In this document: positions 25,355-34,014 of the stretch, in pieces
Layout: every line of letters starts with the position of its first letter
How positions within the stretch are numbered: position 1 is the stretch's first letter
Assembly (NCBI GenBank): GCA_910575005.1
Contig: CAJTCL010000010.1
Coordinates: forward strand, 1 to 64,000
Origin: Lachnospiraceae bacterium
GTDB lineage: Bacteria; Bacillota; Clostridia; Lachnospirales; Lachnospiraceae
Reading direction: 5' to 3'
DNA length: 64,000 bases
Translations under genes and position numbers: made by a program
The notes under the pieces: generated by a model
Told to the model about the DNA's origin: nothing
Seen by the model: only the letters and a program-made list of their open reading frames with translations
Databases searched by the model: none

Positions 25355-25973
25355 AAATTCCATCAGAATTTCCTATTTTATTTAGTTCTTCATATAGGTC
25401 TATTTCATGATATTCTTTTAAAAAATCATTAAATGTATTAGTAACAAAAGAATTGCTTTTTGTTGAATAAATAATTCCGTATACGTCTGTTATACAGATA
25501 AAATTTTGATTATCATCAATCCAAATAGTGCAAGGTCCCCAACCAGTACTTTCCTTTTCAACAGTAGGAGCACCATATTTAGCTGTATATTTTTCAATTA
25601 AATCAGTATAATCGTCATCTTCAATATCTAAATCATAACAGCCCATTTCTAGTCCATTATTTGAGAAAAGAAACCCAATATCAGTTTTGTATCCTGCAAC
25701 TTCTTTTCCAGTTATTGTTAGCATGACTGAATCATCAGTAGTATCTTCCATATAATCAATATTTTCTTCCATATCTGATGTAATTTCGTTCTTTTTGATC
25801 TTATCAATAGTGGTTCCCCATGTATAATCCATAAAGGAATTTATTTGCTGATTTTCAGAAACATTATCGGATGTTTCTGATTGTTTCATTGATGGTGCGC
25901 AAGCAATACATTGAAATGATAAAGCAATAGCGCAAATTGCTGCGAAACATTTTTTCAATTCTTTTCTTCTCAT
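25353..25973 (-). CDS. Island-encoded lipoprotein of unknown function
   Basis: A 206-residue secreted lipoprotein: a KK-rich N-region, a hydrophobic core and the lipobox CIAC, followed by an acidic Ser/Asn-rich linker. The mature part has alternating aromatic and acidic residues (YTWGTTIDKIKKNE, GCYDLDIEDDDYTDLIEKY, GWGPCTIWIDD) and may be an all-beta or mixed fold. I do not recognise a family. AAAGGGG lies before the start on this strand. It is one of the few intact island genes, and its AT-rich codon use differs from the flanking chromosome. Confidence 0.75.
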   Translation of the reverse strand: MRRKELKKCFAAICAIALSFQCIACAPSMKQSETSDNVSENQQINSFMDYTWGTTIDKIKKNEITSDMEENIDYMEDTTDDSVMLTITGKEVAGYKTDIGFLFSNNGLEMGCYDLDIEDDDYTDLIEKYTAKYGAPTVEKESTGWGPCTIWIDDNQNFICITDVYGIIYSTKSNSFVTNTFNDFLKEYHEIDLYEELNKIGNSDGI

Positions 25974-26124
25974 TAGTTATTACCCCTTTCAGAAGTTGTT
26001 TAAATGACTTTTTTAATATATTCGTATATATCATATCAGAATATATTAAATTTTTCCATATTTTTGTTTAAATATGTATAAATTATCTAAATCGTGCACA
26101 CTATCCCAAAAGGAGGTGGACACG

Positions 26125-26322
26125 ATGAAAGTTTTGATCAACAAAATGCGAAAAGAAAAAGGAATAACTTTGAGACAGTTAGAACAAATGACCGGAATTA
26201 GCAAAGCGACTTTAAATTTTATTGAAAATGAGAGATTCTCGCCAAAATTGGCTCAGCTAGAGAAGATCCCAATCGCGTTAGGTGTCAAGATCACAGACTT
26301 GTTTGAATCAGAAAATAAATAA
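26125..26322 (+). CDS. Small XRE-family DNA-binding protein
   Basis: A 65-residue protein that is essentially one helix-turn-helix: KMRKEKGITLRQLEQMTGIS then KATLNFIENERFSPKLAQLE. This is a Cro/C1-type HTH as in phage and mobile-element regulators. The ATG at 26125 follows AAAGGAGGTGG; the ATG at 26074 has no ribosome binding site. It lies between the divergent lipoprotein and a 48-residue protein gene. The target sites are unknown. Confidence 0.85.
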   Translation: MKVLINKMRKEKGITLRQLEQMTGISKATLNFIENERFSPKLAQLEKIPIALGVKITDLFESENK

Positions 26323-26471
26323 AAATTGCTCTATATTTTCATGGGATTGGCAAGTGGTAAAAAACTTGTCTAACTTTTTAGATAAATAAGAAAAACTCTT
26401 TTAATTTTCAGATTTTTATGTTATATTTTGGTAAGAGGAGAAAATAAGATAAGTAGGGGGTAAGTATACAA

Positions 26472-26618
26472 ATGAGAAAAAGCAACAAAAACGAAAAAGA
26501 ATTTTGTAAACAAAAAACTATTGAAATGGTGGAAAAAATTGAAAATCCAGTAATTTTAAAACTAATATATGGATTTGTTAAAAGTGGGTACAAAGAAGAA
26601 AAGGCAGGGAGCGAATAA
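26472..26618 (+). CDS. Small charged protein of mobile-element type
   Basis: A 48-codon frame starts at the ATG at 26472, a few bases after GTAGGGGGTAAG. It reads MRKSNKNEKEFCKQKTIEMV and then ENPVILKLIYGFVKSGYKEE. Similar short proteins with an I-N-P-x-x-L-K-x-I-Y-x-F core are common beside XRE regulators in Firmicutes mobile elements; their role is unknown to me. The stop codon lies in the loop of a terminator, supporting a discrete gene. Confidence 0.65.
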   Translation: MRKSNKNEKEFCKQKTIEMVEKIENPVILKLIYGFVKSGYKEEKAGSE

Positions 26619-26632
26619 CTCCCCTGCTTTTT
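26604..26632. terminator. Terminator between convergent island genes
   Basis: GCAGGGAG (26604-26611) pairs with CTCCCCTGC (26619-26627), with one bulged base, followed by TTTTT. It serves the + strand small gene and, given A-rich flanking sequence, may also serve the convergent repressor gene that ends at 26633. Confidence 0.7.
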
Positions 26633-27001
26633 CTATAAGATGAATTTTTCAAAGAAATCGCAGATTAAATCTCTTTTATCTGTTTGAAGTTTACTATATG
26701 CTATAACTATTTTAGCAAATCTCTTATCATTCAATGCAATTTTCATCACTGTATCAGTAAATTCAAGATCAACATCACTATCTTCTTTTTCGTCCGTCAA
26801 ATCGGACTTTCCTATCCTAAAATAATCTGCCAATTTTTGAATTTTGCCAACATTAGGCATCGAATTCCCATTACACCACATATTTAAAGTAGTCGGGTTT
26901 ATCCCTAAATCATCCGCCACCTCTTTTTGCTGCTTTTGATTAAGCGATATATACTTATTCAAATTTTTTGCAAATATCTTCTTTTGCTCATTGTCTGTCA
27001 T
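26633..27001 (-). CDS. CI-like XRE repressor
   Basis: A 122-residue regulator with an N-terminal helix-turn-helix (NQKQQKEVADDLGINPTTLNMW, cut here to its core KEVADDLGINPTTLNMW) and a C-terminal helical part without a visible LexA-type protease motif. It resembles short repressors of phages and integrative elements. AAAGGAGG precedes its start on this strand. It is divergent from a Cro-like gene, with AT-rich operators between them, the standard lysogeny-switch layout. Confidence 0.85.
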   Translation of the reverse strand: MTDNEQKKIFAKNLNKYISLNQKQQKEVADDLGINPTTLNMWCNGNSMPNVGKIQKLADYFRIGKSDLTDEKEDSDVDLEFTDTVMKIALNDKRFAKIVIAYSKLQTDKRDLICDFFEKFIL

Positions 27002-27049
27002 GTTATGAATACCTCCTTTATGACTGTTATTATATATCTAACTCAAAAT

Positions 27050-27120
27050 AAATTCAATATTAAATTCAATAATTTTGGATTTAATGCTTGACAAATCCGA
27101 ATAATTCAATTAAAATGAAT
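27050..27120 (+). promoter_or_regulatory. Divergent switch region with operator-like repeats
   Basis: TTGACA (27088-27093), a 17-base spacer and TAAAAT (27111-27116) form the rightward promoter. The half-site AATTCAAT recurs, and two imperfect palindromes are seen: ATTAAATTC with GGATTTAAT around 27059-27085, and ATTCA with TGAAT around 27104-27120, the second covering the -10. These are good candidates for CI/Cro operators. Confidence 0.65.
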
Positions 27121-27147
27121 TTAACAATTAAGAAGGGAGTGGTATAA

Positions 27148-27362
27148 ATGCCAAGAATTTCATTAGAAGCAGTAAGAGTAAATGAAAAAATGAAACAGAA
27201 AGAATGGGCAAAAGAGCTTGTATTTTCGCAGAATACAGTGATTAATTGGAAAAGGGAAATACAGAGCCAACTTTATCTCAGTTAAGAAAAATGAGTGAAC
27301 TTTCTGGTATTTCAATGGACTTTATTTTTGTACCTGATAAATTCAATTTAATTGAATTATAG
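27148..27362 (+). pseudogene. Cro-like XRE protein, frameshifted
   Basis: After AAGGGAG the ATG at 27148 begins MPRISLEAVRVNEKMKQKEW, a known start of small XRE proteins in Firmicutes mobile elements, and reaches the HTH segment SQNTVINWKR. The frame then stops early. One extra G near 27249 restores NWEKGNTEPTLSQLRKMSEL and a natural end at 27362. The single-base deletion destroys the second half of the HTH. The intact CI-like gene opposite may therefore lack its antagonist. Confidence 0.75.
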
Positions 27363-27540
27363 AAGAAGTGTAGATGAAAGGACAGGAAGCCACCACAGCA
27401 GCCAGTATGAGAGTAAGAAGCGTAGGAGATGTCAGTAAATAAATGTAACCAATGACAGATATAAGGACAGACAACTAAAAAAGTGAAATCGAATAAAGGA
27501 GCAGGCAAAGTTGATGGGATAAGACAAGGTAATTGTGAGG

Positions 27541-27657
27541 ATGCAAAAAGGTACGAAAGATCATGTACAAGCCATTAGCGAGAGAATAAACAGATATATG
27601 ATAAAAAGTATTCTGGATAGTTTTCAAAAAGATGAAATAATGCTTGATATTATATAA
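27541..27657 (+). pseudogene. Remnant of a ribbon-helix-helix (Arc-like) protein
   Basis: A 38-codon frame reads MQKGTKDHVQAISERINRYM and then IKSILDSFQKDE. This resembles the V-x-K-G-T-K-D-x-x-x-x-x-A pattern of small Arc-type proteins in Clostridia, but lacks the N-terminal strand and has a shortened middle. No ribosome binding site of quality is seen. The rest of 27363-27901 holds no supported gene, so this is probably decayed. Confidence 0.35.
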
Positions 27658-27754
27658 CGATAGAATTATAATTGAATTATGGTTCAGGCAAGAATTATAC
27701 CAAAGATCTAAAGATGATTTTATCAGATCAGATGACGCAGTGCAAATAGAGATT

Positions 27755-27776
27755 ACCGTCAGTAATGACGGTTTTC
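27755..27776 (+). terminator. Short terminator-like hairpin
   Basis: ACCGTCA (27755-27761) pairs with TGACGGT (27766-27772) around GTAA and is followed by a short T-rich run. It follows the decayed stretch of the island. Confidence 0.5.
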
Positions 27777-27901
27777 TTTATATAAAAAAATCCCTTAGAT
27801 ATTCTTATATTTCTAAAAGATTTTATCAGGTATTTTGAGAGGATTTATGCGATATTTATTTTGGATTATGTGTCATAAAAATGGGCTTATGTGCTTAATG
27901 G

Positions 27902-27943
27902 TTAGCAGTAAATTAGCCACGAAACGCCAAAAGCCTTGATTTT
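27902..27943. repeat. Right end repeat of the island (att-like)
   Basis: This matches the block order of 23414-23453: TTAGCA, AAATTAGC, AC, GCCA, GCCTT, ATTTT, with two extra bases in the middle. It lies 52 bases before the DUF815 gene, whose sequence is intact. Confidence 0.5.
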
Positions 27944-27994
27944 ATATGGCAGATACATATAATTCTTAAGAAATTTTAAGTGAAGGAAGAGAAA

Positions 27995-29293
27995 ATGAGA
28001 CAAGAAGCAGATTTCATATTGTATAGGGGTTTGAAACAAGGGAAAATTTTAGAAGATATTGTCTGGATTATGGAGAATTATCAGAATGAACAAGAGTATT
28101 GCAGAGAAATTCGTGTTCTGTGCTGTGAGAGTTTACACAACTTAATTGAATTGGCGGCAAGCCACGGATTTGAGGGTAACTTGTGGCAGAATTATCTGAC
28201 TTTTTTAATGGTTAATCATGAGAACGCATACAGCAGGGCATGTGAAATGCGGGGCAGCGTCTCTGGCACGATCAATGAATTGGCGCTGCATGATTTTCAG
28301 ATATTTCAGAGATTGTTTGCCTATGACTTCCATGAGATGGCAACAGTTTTGGGGATGCCTGAATTTCATGCGATTAAGCATTACCAGCGTTCTGATCATG
28401 ATCAGGAGGGAAATGTATTTAACCGCCGCATCAGGGACCGCATTTGTGATCTCAGCGTTCGTTTGGGACAGACTAAAACTGTCACAGAGTTTCAAGAAGA
28501 AGTTACAGAGTTTTATCGGGAATTTGGGGTCGGAAAACTGGGACTGCACAAGGCTTTTCGGATAGAACATGAAAAAGAGGAAGTACAGATTGTGCCCATC
28601 ACCAATATCAATCATGTCCATCTTTCCGATTTGGTGGGTTATGAGGCAGCAAAACAGAAGCTGATTGATAATACAGAAGCTTTTGTGCGCGGCAAACGGG
28701 CAAATAACTGTCTGTTGTTTGGGGATGCTGGGACCGGAAAATCCACCAGTATCAAAGCCATTATCAATCAATATTATGACCAAGGACTGAGAATGATTGA
28801 GATCTATAAACACCAATTTCAAGATTTGAATGAGGTGATTGCTCAGATTAAGAATCGAAATTATAAATTTATCATATATATGGATGATCTGTCTTTTGAG
28901 GAGTTTGAGATTGAGTATAAGTACTTAAAGGCTGTCATTGAAGGTGGGCTTGAAAAAAAGCCAGATAATGTGTTAATCTATGCCACCTCCAATCGGCGGC
29001 ATCTAATTCGGGAGAAATTCAGTGATAAACAAGAGCGTGATGATGAGCTTCATACACGCGATACCGTGCAGGAAAAATTGTCACTGGTGAAAAGATTTGG
29101 CGTTACGATTTATTTTGGAGCGCCTGATCAGAAGGAATTTCAGAATATTGTAAAATGCCTGGCAGAGAGATATCAAATACAGATGGATGAAGAGACGCTG
29201 CTTTTGGAAGCAAACAAATGGGAATTAAGTCATGGAGGGCTTTCTGGAAGGACAGCGCAGCAGTTTATCAATTATCTGCTGGGAAAACAGTAA
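27995..29293 (+). CDS. DUF815-family AAA+ ATPase
   Basis: A 432-residue ATP-binding protein. The N-terminal 210 residues are a helical DUF815-type region. The ATPase domain follows, with Walker A GDAGTGKS near residue 245, Walker B IIYMDDLSFEEFE, and sensor region VLIYATSNRRHLIREKFSD, all diagnostic of DUF815. The biological role of the family is unknown. The ATG at 27995 follows AAGGAAGAG. It ends 17 bases before ppx, so it is probably cotranscribed with the polyphosphate genes, an association that may be informative. Confidence 0.9.
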   Translation: MRQEADFILYRGLKQGKILEDIVWIMENYQNEQEYCREIRVLCCESLHNLIELAASHGFEGNLWQNYLTFLMVNHENAYSRACEMRGSVSGTINELALHDFQIFQRLFAYDFHEMATVLGMPEFHAIKHYQRSDHDQEGNVFNRRIRDRICDLSVRLGQTKTVTEFQEEVTEFYREFGVGKLGLHKAFRIEHEKEEVQIVPITNINHVHLSDLVGYEAAKQKLIDNTEAFVRGKRANNCLLFGDAGTGKSTSIKAIINQYYDQGLRMIEIYKHQFQDLNEVIAQIKNRNYKFIIYMDDLSFEEFEIEYKYLKAVIEGGLEKKPDNVLIYATSNRRHLIREKFSDKQERDDELHTRDTVQEKLSLVKRFGVTIYFGAPDQKEFQNIVKCLAERYQIQMDEETLLLEANKWELSHGGLSGRTAQQFINYLLGKQ

Positions 29294-29310
29294 ATTGGGA
29301 AGGAGAGTCT

Positions 29311-30846
29311 ATGAAAATTACGACATTTGCAGCAATTTATATTGGTTCTTATGAAGTGAGCCTTAAGGTATTTGAGATTAGTCCCAATCGTAAAATTCGG
29401 CCAGTAGATTATGTGCGCAGCCGTCTCGAACTTGGGCGGGATGCTTATCGCAAGGGTGTGATTGGATATGAATTGGTGGAGGAACTTTGTCTGATATTAA
29501 AAGAATTTTATTCTATTATGGATGGCTATAAGGTGGATGCTTACAAGGCATATGCGGGAAATGTCATGCGGGTGGCTGGCAATGCACTGTTTATTTTAGA
29601 TCAGATTCGCCTGCGCACCAAGATAGAGGTGTCTGTGATTAGCAATTCAGAACAGCGCTTTATGGGTTATAAATCTCTTGCAGCTACCAGTGAGTTTGAG
29701 AAGATGATTCAAAAAGGAACCGTTGTCGTGGATGTAGGCGGCGGGAGTATGCAGATCACTCTGTTTCAGAAGGGACGTGCTGTTACCACACAGCATATTG
29801 AATTGGGCATTATGCAGATCTGGGAAAAGCTGGCCAAGATCCGCAATATGGTCTCTCATTATGAGATGCAGATTCAAGAATTGATTGATAAAGAATTAGA
29901 GATTTTCAAGCGCATTTATTTGCAGAAAAAAGAGATTGAATATGTAATTGTCATGGGGGATTATATTGGTGAGATGGTCAAGGGCTTCTCTAAGAAGGAA
30001 GATGATGGAACCATTGAGACAGAACGTTTCTTAAAGCTGCTTAAAAAATGGCATAAGAAATCCCCAGAAGAGATTAACCGTGAGCTAAATCTTGCCAATG
30101 AACAAGATCCGCTGGTTCTGCCCTCGGTGGTATTATATAAGAGGCTTACAGAAGAGATGGGCGCTCGATACATCTGGGTGCCAGGGGTAAATATTACCGA
30201 TGGAATTGTCTGCGATTACGCAGAAAGAAACCATATGATTCGTTTCTCTCATGATTTTGAGAAAGATATCCTGGCAGCTTCCAGAAATTTGGCAGAGCGT
30301 TATCAAAGTTATTCCAGTCATACAGAGGCAGTGCTTTCTATGAGTACTACAATATTTGATGCGATGAAGAAAGTGCATGGCATGGGCAAACGTGAGCGCT
30401 TGTTGCTTCAGGTGGCTTCCATTCTGCATGACTGTGGACGTTATATGAGTCTTGTCAATCAGTCTGAGTGTTCCTATCATATTATTATGGCCTCTGAAAT
30501 TATTGGCATGAGCCATTTAGAGCGTGAGATTGTGGCAACAATTGCCAAGCATGATGCATTATCAATGCAGCCTTATGATAGTGTCATAGGCAAGATGAAT
30601 CGAGAAAGTTATATGGTGGTTTCTAAGCTGACAGCAATCTTAAAAATTGCCAACGCGATGGATCGCAGCCATAAACAGAAATTTAAAAATATAAAAGCTG
30701 TATTAAAGGGCAGAGAGCTGATCATAACTGTAGAGGCAGAAGAGAGTATTGTATTGGAAAAAGGACTTTTTTCAACCTATGCGGATTCCTTTGAGGAAGT
30801 ATTTAGCATTATGCCAAAAATTAGAGAAAAAAGAGTGTTTCAGTAG
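29311..30846 (+). CDS. ppx: Ppx/GppA phosphatase with HD domain (exopolyphosphatase)
   Basis: A 511-residue enzyme with two ASKHA (actin-like) domains and a C-terminal HD domain. The phosphate-binding VVVDVGGGSMQITLF is near residue 145, and the HD site lies in VASILHDCGRYMS. Such proteins hydrolyse polyphosphate or pppGpp; the neighbour ppk1 favours polyphosphate. The ATG at 29311 follows AAGGAGAG; the upstream in-frame start at 29218 would overlap DUF815 widely. It ends 10 bases before ppk1. Confidence 0.92.
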   Translation: MKITTFAAIYIGSYEVSLKVFEISPNRKIRPVDYVRSRLELGRDAYRKGVIGYELVEELCLILKEFYSIMDGYKVDAYKAYAGNVMRVAGNALFILDQIRLRTKIEVSVISNSEQRFMGYKSLAATSEFEKMIQKGTVVVDVGGGSMQITLFQKGRAVTTQHIELGIMQIWEKLAKIRNMVSHYEMQIQELIDKELEIFKRIYLQKKEIEYVIVMGDYIGEMVKGFSKKEDDGTIETERFLKLLKKWHKKSPEEINRELNLANEQDPLVLPSVVLYKRLTEEMGARYIWVPGVNITDGIVCDYAERNHMIRFSHDFEKDILAASRNLAERYQSYSSHTEAVLSMSTTIFDAMKKVHGMGKRERLLLQVASILHDCGRYMSLVNQSECSYHIIMASEIIGMSHLEREIVATIAKHDALSMQPYDSVIGKMNRESYMVVSKLTAILKIANAMDRSHKQKFKNIKAVLKGRELIITVEAEESIVLEKGLFSTYADSFEEVFSIMPKIREKRVFQ

Positions 30847-30856
30847 GAGGTAACAT

Positions 30857-32989
30857 ATGGAAAAAGAGAAGGAGTTTCTGAAACCAGAATATTATGAAAA
30901 TCGGGAATTGAGCTGGCTTAAGTTTGACCATCGTGTCTTGAATGAGGCGAGAGACAAGACCATTCCCTTGTTGGAGAGATTGAAATTTGTCAGTATCACT
31001 TCCTCCAATTTGGATGAATTTTTTATGGTGCGAGTAGCTTCCTTAAAGGATATGGTTCATGCAGGTTATAAGAAGACGGATATTGCAGGCATGACAGCGC
31101 AGGAGCAGTTGGAGGCCATCAATAAGGACACACGTGCTTTGGTAGAATTGCAATATTCTACATATAACCGCTCCTTGGTTCCATTGCTGAGCAATCATGG
31201 CATTGAGATCCTGGGAACCCATGAGGAACTGAATCAAGAGCAAAAGGAATATGTAGATCATTATTTCCAGGAAAATGTCTATCCAGTACTTACGCCAATG
31301 GCGGTGGATGCTTCGCGTCCGTTTCCGTTGATTCAGAATAAATCCTTAAATATCGCAGCGCTTCTCTCTAAGAAGGACGAGAAGAAAGGGGAGACTGAAT
31401 TTGCCACCGTGCAGGTGCCGTCCGTGCTCTCAAGAATTGTGCAGATTCCATCTGCGAAAGAAGGAGTAAAGACATTTCTGTTGTTAGAACAGATCATTGA
31501 GCGCAATATTCAGCAATTGTTTTTAAATTATAATGTACTCTGTGCTTATCCTTATCGGATTATGCGTAATGCCGACCTTAGTATTGATGAGGATGAAGCA
31601 GAAGATTTACTCCAAGAGATTCAAAAGCAGTTGAAGAAACGCCAGTGGGGAGAAGTAATCCGTCTGGAGGTGGAGGAAAAAATTGATAAGCGTCTGCTTC
31701 AAATTTTAAAACAGGATCTGCACATTGCACAGGAAGATATCTTTAAGATTGGCGGGCCTTTGGATCTGACTTTCTTAATGAAAATGTATGGTCTGGAAGG
31801 AGCGGATGATCTGCGTTATGCCCCCTATAAGCCGCAGCGTGTGCCTCAGATTACACCAGGGGAGGATATTTTTGCAGTAATTCGCAAGGGCGATGTTTTA
31901 CTGCACCATCCTTATCAGACGTTTGACCCAGTGGTTGATTTTATTCGGCAGGCTTCCGTAGATCCCAACGTTCTTGCAATCAAACAGACGCTTTACCGTG
32001 TCAGCGGCAATTCTCCAATTATCGCTTCTTTGGCACAAGCAGCAGAGAATGGCAAACAAGTTTCAGTATTGGTAGAGTTAAAAGCACGATTTGACGAGGA
32101 GAACAATATTGTCTGGGCAAAAAAACTGGAGAAGGCAGGATGCCATGTTATTTATGGATTGGTAGGATTAAAGACCCACAGTAAGATTGCGCTGGTGGTA
32201 CGCAGAGAAGAGGACGGTATTCGCAGATATGTGCACCTGGGAACCGGAAATTACAATGATTCTACCGCAAAATTATATACAGATTTGGGAATATTTACTT
32301 GTTCAGAGGCGATTGGAGAAGATGCCACAGCCGTGTTCAACATGCTTTCTGGTTATTCCGAACCATTGTCCTGGAATAAGCTGGTGGTAGCACCGATCTG
32401 GCTTCGGAAGCGTTTCTTAAAGCTGATTAAGCGGGAGATGAAACACGCACAAGAAGGGAAAGAATCTTTTATCAAAGCAAAGATGAATTCCCTATGCGAC
32501 CGTGATGTGATTGCAGCCTTGTATGAGGCTTCTGCGGCAGGTGTGAAGATAGAATTGGTAGTGCGTGGAATTTGCTGCCTGAAGACAGGGATTCCTGGAA
32601 TTAGTGAGAATATCACGGTGCATTCCATTGTTGGAAATTTCTTGGAGCACAGCCGTATTTTCTGGTTCCATAATGACGGACAGGAGGAGATCTATATGGG
32701 CAGTGCAGATTGGATGCCAAGAAATCTTGACCGCCGTGTGGAAATTATGTTCCCAGTGGAAGATGAACAGCTGATGGATCAGGTACGCCATGTATTGGAG
32801 ACGCAGCTCGCAGACAATACCAAAGCGCATATCCTGAAACCAGACGGAACTTATGAAAAAGTGGATAAGAGGGGAAAGAAATTAGTTGATTCACAACAGC
32901 AATTTTGTGAGGAGGCAAATGCTGCGATCCCCAAACAGGCAAATGCCTATCAGGATCGACTCTTTATCCCTGCGGAGCCGATGGAATAG
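30857..32989 (+). CDS. ppk1: Polyphosphate kinase 1
   Basis: PPK1 makes polyphosphate from ATP, reversibly. The 710-residue protein has the N-terminal signature NRELSWLKFDHRVLNEA, and SSNLDEFFMVRVA. The phospholipase-D-like catalytic domains include IKQTLYRVSGNSPI, and the autophosphorylated His is in GLKTHSKIALV near residue 440. HLGTGNYND and FHNDGQEEIYMGSADW follow. AGGAGGTAAC precedes the ATG. Together with ppx and the DUF815 ATPase it forms a polyphosphate operon. The last 26 bases overlap the convergent PHP gene. Confidence 0.97.
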   Translation: MEKEKEFLKPEYYENRELSWLKFDHRVLNEARDKTIPLLERLKFVSITSSNLDEFFMVRVASLKDMVHAGYKKTDIAGMTAQEQLEAINKDTRALVELQYSTYNRSLVPLLSNHGIEILGTHEELNQEQKEYVDHYFQENVYPVLTPMAVDASRPFPLIQNKSLNIAALLSKKDEKKGETEFATVQVPSVLSRIVQIPSAKEGVKTFLLLEQIIERNIQQLFLNYNVLCAYPYRIMRNADLSIDEDEAEDLLQEIQKQLKKRQWGEVIRLEVEEKIDKRLLQILKQDLHIAQEDIFKIGGPLDLTFLMKMYGLEGADDLRYAPYKPQRVPQITPGEDIFAVIRKGDVLLHHPYQTFDPVVDFIRQASVDPNVLAIKQTLYRVSGNSPIIASLAQAAENGKQVSVLVELKARFDEENNIVWAKKLEKAGCHVIYGLVGLKTHSKIALVVRREEDGIRRYVHLGTGNYNDSTAKLYTDLGIFTCSEAIGEDATAVFNMLSGYSEPLSWNKLVVAPIWLRKRFLKLIKREMKHAQEGKESFIKAKMNSLCDRDVIAALYEASAAGVKIELVVRGICCLKTGIPGISENITVHSIVGNFLEHSRIFWFHNDGQEEIYMGSADWMPRNLDRRVEIMFPVEDEQLMDQVRHVLETQLADNTKAHILKPDGTYEKVDKRGKKLVDSQQQFCEEANAAIPKQANAYQDRLFIPAEPME

Positions 32990-33848
32990 AGAGATGTTTT
33001 TTGATATCTGCTAAGACTTGGTAAGGGATGCGCAAGTTTCCCTTTCCAGAACCCAAATGGATAAAAGGTTTATTGCTGCCGTGGAAATCAGAACCTCCAC
33101 TGACTAACAGATCAAATTCCTGAGCAATCTGCAGCATGTTTTTTTCTTCTCTAGGTGTATTTGTGGAATAGATTGCTTCTATTCCGTTTAATCCATTGTG
33201 TTTTAAGTTTTTCAGAAGAGAACACAATTTATTATGATTCATACGACAGAGGGCAGGGTGGGCAAAAAAAGACAGTCCGCCGCCCATTTTAATGAGCTTA
33301 ACAGCTTCAAAAGGAGTAATTTTTTCTCTTGGTACATAACAGCGGCGGCCATCGCCCAGATATTTGGCGAACGCAGTTTCTCGATCTTTTACAAAACCGT
33401 GTTCTACCAGATATCTGCCAAAATGTGCCCGAGTGATTACACTGTGGGGATATTCTTGATAGACAGCTTCCATTGTAATGTCAAAGCCCTCCTGTCGTAA
33501 TAGCTGTGTCATTTTTGCATTACGTTTGTCTCTGCCGTCTACAAATTCTTTTAATTTTGCAAGAAATCCTGGATGAGTCTCATCCATATAATATCCTAAA
33601 ATATGTACTTCTTGTTTTTGGTAATCTGTGGAAAGTTCAATTCCCGGCACAAGCTCCAATCCCAGTTTTTTTGCCACAGGGCGAGCTTTGGCAATGCCGC
33701 TGATGGAATCATGGTCTGTGAGGGCGATTGCGGACAGCCCCACTTCTTTGGCATGAAACATCAATTCCTCTGGCGTCAGAGTGCCGTCAGATTCTGTGGA
33801 ATGTGTATGCAAGTCAATCAATTTATTATCGTTTGAAAAGTATTTCAT
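32964..33848 (-). CDS. PHP-domain phosphoesterase (YciV/RNase AM-like)
   Basis: A 294-residue metal-dependent phosphoesterase of the PHP family. The first motif is DLHTHSTESDGTLTPEEL; LTDHDSISG, GIELST, and later FAHPAL and GGSDFHG complete the metal sites. Relatives such as E. coli YciV remove nucleotides from 3'-phosphoadenosine 5'-phosphate or 5' RNA ends. The insert around residues 100-190 is typical. AAAGGA lies upstream on this strand. It converges on ppk1. Confidence 0.9.
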   Translation of the reverse strand: MKYFSNDNKLIDLHTHSTESDGTLTPEELMFHAKEVGLSAIALTDHDSISGIAKARPVAKKLGLELVPGIELSTDYQKQEVHILGYYMDETHPGFLAKLKEFVDGRDKRNAKMTQLLRQEGFDITMEAVYQEYPHSVITRAHFGRYLVEHGFVKDRETAFAKYLGDGRRCYVPREKITPFEAVKLIKMGGGLSFFAHPALCRMNHNKLCSLLKNLKHNGLNGIEAIYSTNTPREEKNMLQIAQEFDLLVSGGSDFHGSNKPFIHLGSGKGNLRIPYQVLADIKKHLSIPSAPQG

Positions 33849-33961
33849 AGTAAGTCCTTTCTGACATAATAATCTGTTCTATGTGATATTAGTCTAACAG
33901 AAATGATGGTATTTGAAAAGATATATTAAATGTACAAGACATACCCATGAATGAATAAATT

Positions 33962-33990
33962 TTGAACAATCCAAAAATCTATGCTATAAT
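33962..33990 (+). promoter_or_regulatory. Sigma-A promoter for a small membrane protein
   Basis: TTGAAC (33962-33967), a 17-base spacer and TATAAT (33985-33990), 24 bases before the start codon at 34015. Confidence 0.75.
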
Positions 33991-34014
33991 CATTCTAAAA
34001 GGAGGGGAGATTAT

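Larger units (their letters stand above)
23414..27943. mobile_element. Decayed integrative island
   Basis: The region between pheA and the DUF815 gene has more AT-rich intergenic DNA, mixed strands, small genes and several broken genes: an integrase without its HxxR box, a frameshifted Rpn gene, a frameshifted Cro-like gene and a fragment of a ribbon-helix-helix protein. Degenerate direct repeats at 23414-23453 and 27902-27943 mark the ends, with the integrase beside one of them, as in a site-specific integrated element. The element retains a CI-like repressor and a lipoprotein as its main intact genes. Exact ends are inferred. Confidence 0.6.

Noticed and set aside
28205-28822. 205-residue open frame on the minus strand
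   Set aside because: Antisense to the DUF815 ATPase, which has clear motifs; no ribosome binding site and His/Cys-rich unnatural composition.
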